Part shown: positions 9,852 to 17,501 of the stretch, piece by piece
How positions within the stretch are numbered: position 1 is the first letter of the stretch
Layout: each line of letters starts with the position of its first letter
Origin: Jiangella mangrovi
GTDB lineage: Bacteria > Actinomycetota > Actinomycetes > Jiangellales > Jiangellaceae
Assembly: GCF_014204975.1 (NCBI RefSeq)
Contig: NZ_JACHMM010000001.1
Span: forward strand, 62,001 to 126,000
Direction: 5' to 3'
DNA: 64,000 nt
The notes under the pieces: model-generated
Seen by the model: only the letters and a program-made list of their open reading frames with translations
Databases searched by the model: none
What the model was told of the DNA's origin: nothing
Position numbers and translations under genes: made by a program

Positions 9852-11765
9852 GTGCACTGGACCCTCCGCACCGCGACCTCGGAGTACGTCGTCGGGCTGT
9901 TCGGCGAGACCGGCTCGCCGCAGGCCCTCGCGCTCGAGTACTGGGGCGCGGCCGGCGGCGCGACCGGGCCGTGGCCCAAGCCGGCCATCCGGTACTCGTA
10001 CGAGACGCCGGCCGACCTCGCGCCGCTGGAGTACGCCTCCAACGGCACCCGGCACGTGCACCGCAGCGAGCTGCTGGTCGAGCACGACGACGGGCTGAGC
10101 GGCGCGGTCTGGACGTACGTCTCGCACGAGCAGTCGGCGACGGAGCTGGCGGTGCTGTTCCGCGACGACACCGGGCGGCTCGAGCTGGTCCAGCACGTGC
10201 TCGTGCGGCCGGATTCCGACGTCGTGGAGCGGTGGGTCGACGTCCGCAACGTCAGCACGGACCACGAGGTGCGCCTGGGCCGGGTGCTCAGCGCGGCGTG
10301 GTCCGTGCACGCCCCCGACGGCGCGGTACTGCACTACCCGGCCGGGTCGTGGAGCCACGAGTTCGGCCCCGAGGCCGTACCGCTGCGGCAGGGCGTGCTG
10401 CAGATCGGCAGCCGGTACGGCGTCACCGGGCACCTGCACGCCCCCGCCATGACCGTCACCGTCCCCGGGCGGGCCGACGCGTTCGGCGTCCAGCTGGCGT
10501 GGAGCGGCTCGTGGACCATCGCCGCCGAGGCCGACCCGGGCGGGCTGCTGCGGGTGTCGGCCGGCATCGACGACGAGACGACGACGGTCCGGCTCACGCC
10601 CGGCCGGACCTTCACCACCCCGCGGTCGTGGGGCGTGTGGAGCCCCGACGGCGAGTGGGGCGTGGCGCGCGCGTGGCACCGGCACCAGCGGCTGGTGAAC
10701 CCGCGCGCCACCGATCCGTACCACCGCCCCATCGTCTACAACTCCTGGTTCGCGACTCGGTTCGACCTGCGTGCGGACCACCAGCTGGAGCTGGCGCGAA
10801 CCGCGGCGGAGCTGGGCGTCGAGGCGTTCGTCATCGACGACGGCTGGTTCGGCACCCGCTCGTCGGACCGGTCCGGGCTGGGCGACTGGACGGTGCGGCG
10901 CGACGCGTTCCCGGACGGCCTGTTGCCGCTGGCGACGGCCGTGACGGAGCTCGGCATGCGGTTCGGGCTCTGGGTCGAGCTGGAGGGGGTCAACCTCGAC
11001 AGCGACCTCTACCGCGCGCACCCGGACTGGGTGTATCGAGTCGGCGACCGGCCGCTGGTCACCATGCGGCACCAGACGGTGCTGAACCTCGGGCTGACGG
11101 CGGTGCGCTCGCATCTGGCGGGCGTGCTGCGGCGGCTGCTGACCGAGCTGCCGATCACCTACCTCAAGTGGGACCTCAACCGGCCCATCACCGACCCCGG
11201 TCCGGCGGACTCGGAGTGGTCGGTCGCGCACACCGAGGGCTACTACGGCCTGCTGCGGCTGCTGCGCGACGAGTTCCCGCACGTGACGGTGGAGGCCTGC
11301 GCGGGTGGGGGCGGGCGGGTGGATACGGCGGTCGCGGAGCTGGCCGACGTCGTGTGGACCAGCGACGAGACCGGGCCGCGCGACCGGCTGGTCATCCAGG
11401 ACGGCTTCCTCCGAGCGTTCGGGGCGCACCTCATGAGCGGCTGGGTCACCGACCTGCCCGGGTCGCGGTTCCCGGAGCCCGTGTCCGACGGGTTCCGGCT
11501 GGTCACGTCGATGGCCGGTGTGCTGGGCTTCGGCGCCGACCTCGGCACCTGGGACGCCGCCCGGCGCAAGGCCGCAGCTGACGCCGTCGCCCTGTACAAG
11601 GAGCTGCGCCCGGTGCTGCTCACCGGCGACGTGCACGTGCACGGCTCGCCGCGATCGGGCGAGTACGCGCTGGAGTACGTGACCCCGCAGCGGTCGGTGA
11701 AGCTGGTCTGGGCCGCTTCCGACGCCGACGTCATCGTCACCGACAGGGAAGGCATCACCCCGTGA
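9852..11765 (+). CDS. GH36 alpha-galactosidase-like glycoside hydrolase
   Basis: 637 residues. GTG start at 9852 with GGAGG 8 nt upstream, one base after the previous stop. The N-terminal beta-supersandwich is followed by the catalytic barrel: FVIDDGWFG, then YLKWDLNR with the nucleophile Asp441, and VWTSDETGPRDRL with the acid/base Asp505. These are the GH36 catalytic positions. The usual EPEMVNPDSDLYRAHPDW block reads ELEGVNLDSDLYRAHPDW here, so two normally conserved residues near the active site differ and the substrate may not be a plain alpha-galactoside. No signal peptide is visible, so it is likely cytoplasmic and acts on imported sugars. Confidence 0.88.
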   Translation: MHWTLRTATSEYVVGLFGETGSPQALALEYWGAAGGATGPWPKPAIRYSYETPADLAPLEYASNGTRHVHRSELLVEHDDGLSGAVWTYVSHEQSATELAVLFRDDTGRLELVQHVLVRPDSDVVERWVDVRNVSTDHEVRLGRVLSAAWSVHAPDGAVLHYPAGSWSHEFGPEAVPLRQGVLQIGSRYGVTGHLHAPAMTVTVPGRADAFGVQLAWSGSWTIAAEADPGGLLRVSAGIDDETTTVRLTPGRTFTTPRSWGVWSPDGEWGVARAWHRHQRLVNPRATDPYHRPIVYNSWFATRFDLRADHQLELARTAAELGVEAFVIDDGWFGTRSSDRSGLGDWTVRRDAFPDGLLPLATAVTELGMRFGLWVELEGVNLDSDLYRAHPDWVYRVGDRPLVTMRHQTVLNLGLTAVRSHLAGVLRRLLTELPITYLKWDLNRPITDPGPADSEWSVAHTEGYYGLLRLLRDEFPHVTVEACAGGGGRVDTAVAELADVVWTSDETGPRDRLVIQDGFLRAFGAHLMSGWVTDLPGSRFPEPVSDGFRLVTSMAGVLGFGADLGTWDAARRKAAADAVALYKELRPVLLTGDVHVHGSPRSGEYALEYVTPQRSVKLVWAASDADVIVTDREGITP

Positions 11766-12832
11766 TCACCACCGCCGACCTCACCGCCGCCCTCGACCGG
11801 CTGCCGCGCGTCCCGCTCGCGGTCACGCCCACGCCGCTGCAGGAGCTGCCCGGGCTCGCCGCCGCGCTGGGCCTGCCGTCGATCCTGGTCAAGCGCGACG
11901 ACCTGACCGGGCTCGCGTTCGGCGGCAACAAGGTGCGCATGCTCGAGTACTTCACCGGCGCCGCCGTCGAGCAGGGCTGCGACGTGTTCGTCGGGGGCGG
12001 CGGCGCGGCGCAGTCCAACCACGCCCGGCTGTGCGCGGCGGCCGCCCGCAAGGCCGGCCTGGACCCCGTCATCGTCCTGCGCACCGGCGCGTCCGACCCC
12101 GGCCCCAGCGGGAACCGGCTGATCACCGAGCTGGTCGGCGCCGACATCCGCTGGTTCGACGGCGACCCGTTCATGACCGACCGGTTCGCGGCGTCGGCGT
12201 TCATGGACGAGCTGGCCGAGGAGCTGCGGGCCGCCGGCCGGAAGCCCTACGTGCTGCACTCGTCGGTGCACCCGCTCGGCCTGCTCGCCTACCTCGCCTG
12301 CGCCGCGGAGCTGGCCGGCCAGCTGGCCGCGCGCGGGGTCGAGCGGGCCGCCGTCGTCGCCACCTCCGAGGGGTCGGTGACCGCCGGGCTGCAGCTCGCC
12401 GCCACCCTGCTCGGGCTGGACTGGCAGGTCACCGGCGTCACCTGCCGGCCGTGGGTGGGCGACGACGCGACGACCGTGCCGGAGCGGCTGGCGACGCTGG
12501 CCCGCGACGCCGCCGCGATGGTCGGGCTGTCGAGTCCGCTGCGGCCGGGCGACTTCGCGATCATCGACGAGGGCCCGCCCGGCTACGGCATCGCCAGCGA
12601 GGCCGCGTGGGACGCCATCGCCCTGTGCGCCCGCGCCGACGCGCTGCTGCTGGACCCCGTCTACACCGCCAAGGGCATGGCCGGGCTGCTCCGGCTGATC
12701 AGGGACGGGTCGATCGCGGCGGACCGGACGCCGGTGTTCGTGCACACCGGCGGGCTGCCCGCGCTGTTCGCCCAGCCCGAGGCCGTGCTCGACGCCGTCC
12801 GGCGCCGGTCCGGTACCGTGTCGGCCCGATGA
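11762..12832 (+). CDS. PLP-dependent D-cysteine desulfhydrase / ACC deaminase-like enzyme
   Basis: 356 residues, GTG start overlapping the GH36 stop by 4 nt. It is a fold-type II PLP enzyme: the motif KRDDLTGLAFGGNK contains the Schiff-base lysine Lys57, and the block GGGGAAQSNHARLCAAAA binds the cofactor phosphate and substrate carboxylate. A conserved VYTAKGMAGL motif lies near the C-terminus. Known relatives deaminate D-cysteine, 1-aminocyclopropane-1-carboxylate or L-cysteate. Its place between a glycosidase and two amidohydrolases is unusual and suggests the operon also degrades a nitrogen-containing part of the substrate (inference). Confidence 0.85.
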   Translation: MITTADLTAALDRLPRVPLAVTPTPLQELPGLAAALGLPSILVKRDDLTGLAFGGNKVRMLEYFTGAAVEQGCDVFVGGGGAAQSNHARLCAAAARKAGLDPVIVLRTGASDPGPSGNRLITELVGADIRWFDGDPFMTDRFAASAFMDELAEELRAAGRKPYVLHSSVHPLGLLAYLACAAELAGQLAARGVERAAVVATSEGSVTAGLQLAATLLGLDWQVTGVTCRPWVGDDATTVPERLATLARDAAAMVGLSSPLRPGDFAIIDEGPPGYGIASEAAWDAIALCARADALLLDPVYTAKGMAGLLRLIRDGSIAADRTPVFVHTGGLPALFAQPEAVLDAVRRRSGTVSAR

Positions 12833-14058
12833 CGGCACACCTCTTCCGCGCCGGACGGCTCGTCGACGGCACCGGCTCCCGGCCGGTCCTCGACGCCGCC
12901 GTGCTGGTCGAGTCGGGACGCGTCGTGGCGGCCGGGCGCGCCTCGGAGGTGTCCGTGCTGCCGGGCGCCCGCGACGCCCAGCAGTGGGACTGCCGCGGCC
13001 AGACCCTGATCCCGGGCCTGATCGACGGGCACGTGCACGTCACCCAGACCCGTGCCGGCGATCCCGGCTGGGACGTCGCCTCGCAGGTGCCGTCGCAGCA
13101 CGCCGCGCTCGGGCTGGCGTCGGTGCAGGTGGCGCTGGCCGCAGGCGTCACGACACTGCGCGACGCCGGCGCCGCGGGCGGGGTCACGCTCGAGCTGCGC
13201 CGGCTGCTCGACACCGGGCTGGTCGCCGGCGCGCGGCTGCTGGCCTGCGGGCCGCTGCTCACGACCACGGGCGGGCACGCCGACTACCTGGGCGTCACCG
13301 CCGACACCGCGCACGAGCTGCGCCTGGCGATCCGGCGGCTTGCGCACCGGCGGCCCGACGCCGTCAAAATCGTCGCGACCGGCGGCTCGTCCGACCCGCA
13401 CTCCAACCGGCACCGGGCCCAGTACACCGTCGATGAGCTGGCCGCGGCCGTCGCCGAGGCCGAGCGGTTCGGGCTGCACGTCGTCGCCCACTGCAACGCC
13501 ACCGAGGGCATCCGCAACGCCGTCGCCGCCGGGGTCCGGATCATCGCGCACGCCAACTTCCTGGCCGCCGAGTCCGGCCACATCGACGCCGACCCCGACG
13601 TCGCCGCCGACCTGGTCGCCCGCGGCGCCTACGTCGACCTCAACCTGCCCGCCGCCATGGTGCCGCTGGCCGACTACGACGGCGACCTCGACGACCGGCC
13701 CGACCTCCCCGTCGACCGCTGGGAGCTGCTCACCCGGCTGGGCCTGGCCAGGCGCGCGTTCTTCACCAGCGACGAGCACGGCCCGCGGGTGCGCGAGTTC
13801 CCCGGGCTGCTCGCCGCCGCCGCGAAGCTCTGGAGCCTGCCCGCCGAGGACGTCGTGTGGCGGGCCGGCGGACTGGCCGCGTCGGCGCTGGAGCTGGGCC
13901 CGGACTACGGCACGCTGACGCCCGGCTCGGTCGCCGACCTCGTGGTGCTCGACGGCGACCTCGTCACCGACCTCTCGTCGCTGGAACGGCCGCACCTCGT
14001 CTTCCAGGGCGGTCGGCTGGCGGCCGACCGCGGCCGGCTGGTGCTGCCGGCGCCATGA
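12829..14058 (+). CDS. Metal-dependent amidohydrolase (imidazolonepropionase/Xaa-Pro dipeptidase-like)
   Basis: 409 residues from the ATG at 12829, which overlaps the previous stop (ATGA). A small beta-sandwich precedes the barrel motif IDGHVHV, whose histidines bind the first metal. The barrel continues with VKIVATGGSSDPHSNRH (candidate bridging lysine), HVVAHCNATEGI and IIAHANF, and SDEHGPR with the late aspartate. This matches cytosolic amidohydrolases such as aryldialkylphosphatase and Xaa-Pro dipeptidase relatives. It probably hydrolyses an amide, lactam or lactone intermediate. It is coupled to the next gene by another ATGA overlap. Confidence 0.87.
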   Translation: MTAHLFRAGRLVDGTGSRPVLDAAVLVESGRVVAAGRASEVSVLPGARDAQQWDCRGQTLIPGLIDGHVHVTQTRAGDPGWDVASQVPSQHAALGLASVQVALAAGVTTLRDAGAAGGVTLELRRLLDTGLVAGARLLACGPLLTTTGGHADYLGVTADTAHELRLAIRRLAHRRPDAVKIVATGGSSDPHSNRHRAQYTVDELAAAVAEAERFGLHVVAHCNATEGIRNAVAAGVRIIAHANFLAAESGHIDADPDVAADLVARGAYVDLNLPAAMVPLADYDGDLDDRPDLPVDRWELLTRLGLARRAFFTSDEHGPRVREFPGLLAAAAKLWSLPAEDVVWRAGGLAASALELGPDYGTLTPGSVADLVVLDGDLVTDLSSLERPHLVFQGGRLAADRGRLVLPAP

Positions 14059-14837
14059 TCGTCGACGCGCACGCCCACGTCTGGTCGGCCGGCCCCTATG
14101 CCCCGGCCGACGGAGTGCCGTCGCCGTCGTCGGCGCGGCCTTCGTCGGAGCTGCTGGGCTTCATGGACGCGGCCGGCGTCGATGCCGCCGTCCTGGTGCA
14201 GTCGCGGGTGTACGGGACGGACCACACGTACCTGTCGTCGGTGCTGGCCGCCTCGCCCGGCCGGGTCGCCGGGGTCTGCCTGGCCTCGCCCGGCCCGGGG
14301 GCGGCCGATGCCGTACGGGAGCTGGTCGCGACGGTGCCCGGGTACCGCGGCCTCCGGCTCGTCGGGCCGTCGGACGACGCGGCGATCTGGCGGGCCGCGG
14401 CGGACCTCGGGCTCGTCGTGGGGCTGCTGGTCGAGCCGTCGGAGCTGACGTCGGTGGCCGCCCTCGCGGCCCGGTATCCGGAAGTCCGCGTCGTCGTCGA
14501 CCACCTCGGCCGGTGCCGCGCCTCGGATGCGGACGGCCTGGCCGCGTTGACGGCGTTGGCGCGGCTGCCGAACGTGTGGGTCAAGGTGTCCGGGCTGTAC
14601 GCGCTGTCCGCGACCGGCCCGCCGTACGCCGACCTGGCGCCGCTGGTCCGGGCCTGCTGGTGGGCGTTCGGCCCGGCGCGTCTGCTCTGGGGCACCGACT
14701 TCCCGCACGTCCTCGACGTCGAGCCGTACCCGGCGCCCGCCGAGACCCTGCGCCGGCTGCTCGGGCCGCTCCCGGCCGCCGAACTGGCACAGGTGACGGG
14801 CGCGACGGCGACGGAGCTCTACGCTCTGGAGTCATGA
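14055..14837 (+). CDS. Amidohydrolase 2 family (TIM-barrel lactonase-like)
   Basis: 260 residues starting MIVDAHAHVW, the HxH metal motif of the amidohydrolase-2 clan. A VVDHLGR motif lies in mid-barrel and LLWGTDFPHV supplies the late aspartate. Close relatives include L-fuconolactonase, L-rhamnono-lactonase and 2-pyrone-4,6-dicarboxylate hydrolase, so sugar-lactone hydrolysis would fit an operon with a Gfo/Idh dehydrogenase. That pairing is inference. The start overlaps the previous stop by 4 nt and the stop overlaps the AraC start by 4 nt. Confidence 0.87.
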   Translation: MIVDAHAHVWSAGPYAPADGVPSPSSARPSSELLGFMDAAGVDAAVLVQSRVYGTDHTYLSSVLAASPGRVAGVCLASPGPGAADAVRELVATVPGYRGLRLVGPSDDAAIWRAAADLGLVVGLLVEPSELTSVAALAARYPEVRVVVDHLGRCRASDADGLAALTALARLPNVWVKVSGLYALSATGPPYADLAPLVRACWWAFGPARLLWGTDFPHVLDVEPYPAPAETLRRLLGPLPAAELAQVTGATATELYALES

Positions 14838-15658
14838 ACGGCGTCGCATCGTGGACGCGGTACCTCACACCCGACTCGCGGCACCGGCGGCTCGGCCTGG
14901 TCTGCCTCGGCGTGGGCACGACGGCCGGGCGCGTGGCGACGCTGCCCGCCCGCACGCTGGACTGCTACGCCGTCGTGTTCCTGTCCCGCGGCACCGGGCG
15001 GCTGCGGTGGGGTGAGCGCGAGCTGGAGCTCGTCGCGCCGACCCTGTTCTGGCTGCTCCCCGGCGTCGAGCACGGCTACGGCCCGGACGCCGGCGGCTGG
15101 AACGAGTGGTGGGCACTGTTCGACGGCCCGGCCGCCCGCGCCTACCAGGATCTGGGCTACGTCCCTCGCGACGAGCCGGTGAGCACCGTCGCCGACACCG
15201 CCGCACTCGACGTGGCGTTCGGCGCGCTGGCCCGCGCCTGCCGCCCCGACGACCCCTCGACCGACGTGCTCGCGGCGGCCGCGCTGCACCAGCTGATCCT
15301 CGCCACCCGCCGCGCGGCCGTCCCCGACCCCGTTCTGGATGCTCCCGTGCTGGCCGTGCTGCTGCGCGACGCCTGCCTCCCGGTGACCGTCGCGGCCCAC
15401 GCCCGGACGCTCGGCATGACCGAGACGGCGCTGCGCGAGACGACCCGGCGGGCGGCCGGCTGCAGCCCCAAGGAGTTCGTGCTGCGGGCCCGGCTCACGC
15501 GGGCGAAGGAGCTGCTGGCCACCACCGACCTGCCCGTCGTCGCCGTCGCCGCCCGCACCGGCTACGACGACCCCGGCTACTTCACGCGCATCTTCACCCG
15601 CCGGGTCGGCATGCCGCCCAGCCGCTTCCGCGACCAGGAACGCCGCGGCCCCCTCTGA
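14834..15658 (+). CDS. AraC family transcriptional regulator
   Basis: 274 residues. The first half is a cupin-like effector domain (GRLRWGERELELVAPTLFWLLPG matches the AraC ligand-binding sandwich). The second half has the two helix-turn-helix motifs of AraC: LGMTETALRETTRRAAG and, later, VAARTGYDDPGYFTRIFTRRVG. It is the last gene of the operon and is coupled to the upstream gene by an ATGA overlap, so it is most likely the operon's own sugar-responsive activator. Its stop codon directly touches the inverted repeat at 15659. Confidence 0.92.
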   Translation: MNGVASWTRYLTPDSRHRRLGLVCLGVGTTAGRVATLPARTLDCYAVVFLSRGTGRLRWGERELELVAPTLFWLLPGVEHGYGPDAGGWNEWWALFDGPAARAYQDLGYVPRDEPVSTVADTAALDVAFGALARACRPDDPSTDVLAAAALHQLILATRRAAVPDPVLDAPVLAVLLRDACLPVTVAAHARTLGMTETALRETTRRAAGCSPKEFVLRARLTRAKELLATTDLPVVAVAARTGYDDPGYFTRIFTRRVGMPPSRFRDQERRGPL

Positions 15659-15848
15659 AATGATCACGTTCACCACGAAATCCCGTGCCGCACTACGCGT
15701 GCAATCGTGTTGAGGCTCGGGAAGTCCTCATGAGGGGCCTACCTGGACGACAGGAAAGCGGTTGCCGCGCACACCACCACGATTGTCCGAGCGCCAACAC
15801 CCCTGTAGGCGTAGTGCGGCACGGGATTTCGTGGTGAACGTGATCATT
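15659..15848. repeat. 190-bp element with 40-bp perfect terminal inverted repeats (MITE-like)
   Basis: Bases 15659-15698 (beginning AATGATCACGTTCACCACGA) are an exact reverse complement of 15809-15848. Inward of the perfect arms the symmetry continues imperfectly to about 15720 and 15787 (shared GTGTTG and GCTCGG blocks). The core of about 66 bp holds the short palindrome CCTCATGAGG at 15726-15735 and no reading frame. The size and the ends look like a non-autonomous miniature transposon or an intergenic fold-back repeat. No clear target duplication is visible, only a weak CTG on each side. It could also act as the operon's terminator, although no T-run follows. Confidence 0.75.
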
Positions 15849-15923
15849 CTGGGGTTGGAGGGCTGGCCGGGGCGTTTCGACCGGTGCCGTCGGGGTACCG
15901 GCGGGGCGAAAGGGGGAACACCC

Positions 15924-16142
15924 ATGAGCGAACACGAAGGCACGCAGTCGCCGGGCAACCCGACGTCGCCGCCATACGCACCCGGCACCGGGTCGCCGGG
16001 CAACCCCACGAAGTCTCCGGACGAGTCCGGCACGCAGTCGCCCGGCAACCCGACGACGCCCCCGGTGCCGCCCGAGACGCCGTCGCCGGGCAACCCCTCC
16101 GCCGAGGACACCGCCGCCGAGGACGAGGACGAGAAGGACTAG
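15924..16142 (+). CDS. Small proline-rich SPGNP-repeat protein, unknown function
   Basis: 72 residues, ATG at 15924 preceded by AGGGGGA. The sequence is almost entirely Ser, Pro, Gly, Asn, Thr and Glu: SPGNP occurs four times at irregular spacing (SPGNPTSPP, SPGNPTKSP, SPGNPTTPP, SPGNPS), ending in an acidic tail AEDEDEKD. It has no signal peptide or membrane segment and should be disordered. The repeats are also visible in the DNA (TCGCCGGGCAACCC-type blocks), so internal duplication is likely. The stop codon overlaps the HxlR stop codon on the other strand. Translation is supported only by the good start site and the repeat pattern. Confidence 0.55.
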   Translation: MSEHEGTQSPGNPTSPPYAPGTGSPGNPTKSPDESGTQSPGNPTTPPVPPETPSPGNPSAEDTAAEDEDEKD

Positions 16143-16528
16143 GAACCCACCGGCTCCGCCTCACGCGCGGCCAGGATGTCGGGCAGGTGCCGCTCGATCC
16201 AGCCCACCAGCCCGACGACGTGGCCGGCCACTTGGTCGCCGAGCGCCGTCAGCCGGTAGGTCACCTGCGGCGGCGCGGCCGGCGTGACCAGGCGGTCGAC
16301 GAACCCGTCGGCCGCCAGGGCGCGCAGCGTCTGCGCGAGCATCTTCTGGCTGACCCCGCCGATGCGGCGGTGCAGCTCGCTGAAACGCATGGGCCGCTCC
16401 ACCAGGGCCGCCAGCACGAGGACGCCCCAGCGGCTCGTGACGTGGTCGAGCACGCCCCGCGACGGGCAGTTCGTGTCGAACACGTCACCATCGAGCGCCT
16501 GTAGACCGGCGCTGACCTCGACGCTCAC
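16139..16528 (-). CDS. HxlR family winged-helix transcriptional regulator
   Basis: 129 residues. The N-terminal DTNCPSRGVLDHVTSRWGVLVL block, with one conserved cysteine, and the helix-turn-helix MRFSELHRRIGGVSQKMLAQTLRAL are the HxlR signature; the wing is VTYRLTALG. Such regulators sense thiol- or carbonyl-reactive compounds, often through that cysteine, and usually control a divergent oxidoreductase gene. Here the NmrA-type reductase is divergent, with a palindrome between them at 16545. Confidence 0.93.
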   Translation of the reverse strand: MSVEVSAGLQALDGDVFDTNCPSRGVLDHVTSRWGVLVLAALVERPMRFSELHRRIGGVSQKMLAQTLRALAADGFVDRLVTPAAPPQVTYRLTALGDQVAGHVVGLVGWIERHLPDILAAREAEPVGS

Positions 16529-16544
16529 ATCGGCCTCCCTTAGT

Positions 16545-16556
16545 TACCTGAAGGTA
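16545..16556. promoter_or_regulatory. Probable HxlR operator in the divergent promoter region
   Basis: Perfect palindrome TACCT-GA-AGGTA, 17 nt upstream of the hxlR-type start, in an unusually A/T-containing spot of the 104-bp divergent intergenic region. A second partial GTAC half-site follows at 16554-16561. HxlR proteins bind such short palindromes as dimers. The assignment to this regulator rests on position only. Confidence 0.55.
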
Positions 16557-16632
16557 CGTACTTTCCGCAGGTGAGCCTCCAGCGTAACGTCGCTTTCGTT
16601 GTGGGAACAGACCCAGCGAAAGGGAGACAGAC

Positions 16633-17451
16633 ATGATCGTGCTGACCGGGGCGACCGGGCGGTTCGGGCCCGTCGTGGTCGAGGACCTGCTCACGAGGGT
16701 GCCGGCCGCCGAGGTCGCCGTCGTCGCGCGCCACCCCGAGAAGGCGAAGCCGTTCGCGGACCGCGGCGTCGGGGTGCGCCGGGCCGACTACAACGACCCC
16801 GCGAGCCTCGAGCGCGCGTTCGCCGGTGCCGACCGGCTGCTGTTCGTCTCGGCGTCGGACACCACCCCGGGCGTGCGGGCCCGCCAGCACACCCACGTCG
16901 TCGACGCCGCCGCGAAGGCCTCCGTCGGCCACGTCGTCTACACCAGCGCCATCACCGCCGAGGACGCGCAGAGCTTCCTGGCCGACCACACGGCGACGGA
17001 GCGGGCCATCGGCGACGCCGGGCTCTCCCACACGTTCCTGCGCAACACGTTCTACACCGAGGAGCTGGTCCGGCCCGAGCTGCTCGCCGCCGCCACCGCC
17101 GCCGGCGAGCTGGCCGCCCCGCGCATCGAGCATCCGCTGGTGACGGCGCCGTACGCCGACCTCGCGCTGGCGGCGAGCGCCGTGCTGACCGGCGACGGGC
17201 ACGAGGGCGCGGTCTACGAGCTGCGCGGCCCGGGCTGGACCTACCCGGAGCTGGCGCAGGCGCTGAGCGAGGCGTCCGGCACCCCCGTCATCCACCGCGA
17301 GATCTCCGACGACGACGCCGGCCCCATGGCGTTCATCCTGCCGCTGCTGCGGCTGCCGCAGTTCGGCGCGCCGACGACCGACCTCGAGCGGCTGCTCGGC
17401 CGCCCGGTCACCCCGCTGGAGGACACGGTTCGGGCACTCCTGGCCACCTGA
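16633..17451 (+). CDS. NmrA-type NAD(P)H-binding oxidoreductase (QOR2/YtfG-like)
   Basis: 272 residues with the Rossmann motif TGATGRFG at the very N-terminus and the atypical SDR layout of NmrA and the NAD(P)H:quinone oxidoreductase QOR2. There is no Tyr-x-x-x-Lys pair, and the helix block HVVYTSAITAED and FLRNTFYTEEL are typical. QOR2-like enzymes reduce quinones; others only sense the NADP/NADPH ratio. The ATG has AGGGAGA 6 nt upstream. Divergent pairing with the HxlR regulator suggests induction by electrophile or quinone stress. Confidence 0.85.
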   Translation: MIVLTGATGRFGPVVVEDLLTRVPAAEVAVVARHPEKAKPFADRGVGVRRADYNDPASLERAFAGADRLLFVSASDTTPGVRARQHTHVVDAAAKASVGHVVYTSAITAEDAQSFLADHTATERAIGDAGLSHTFLRNTFYTEELVRPELLAAATAAGELAAPRIEHPLVTAPYADLALAASAVLTGDGHEGAVYELRGPGWTYPELAQALSEASGTPVIHREISDDDAGPMAFILPLLRLPQFGAPTTDLERLLGRPVTPLEDTVRALLAT

Positions 17452-17501
17452 CCAGCGTGCGCGATGGCACGATCGGGTCGCCGTCGGTCAAGATGGGGGG
17501 C

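Noticed and set aside
1-15658. Prophage or mobile region, suggested by the phage-tail-like C-terminal domain of the beta-helix proteins
   Set aside because: No other phage gene is present and the genes are ordinary sugar-use genes in one operon; the domain is shared by many surface proteins.
15659-15848. Insertion sequence with its own transposase
   Set aside because: The core between the inverted arms is too short and has no reading frame; a non-autonomous element is more fitting.
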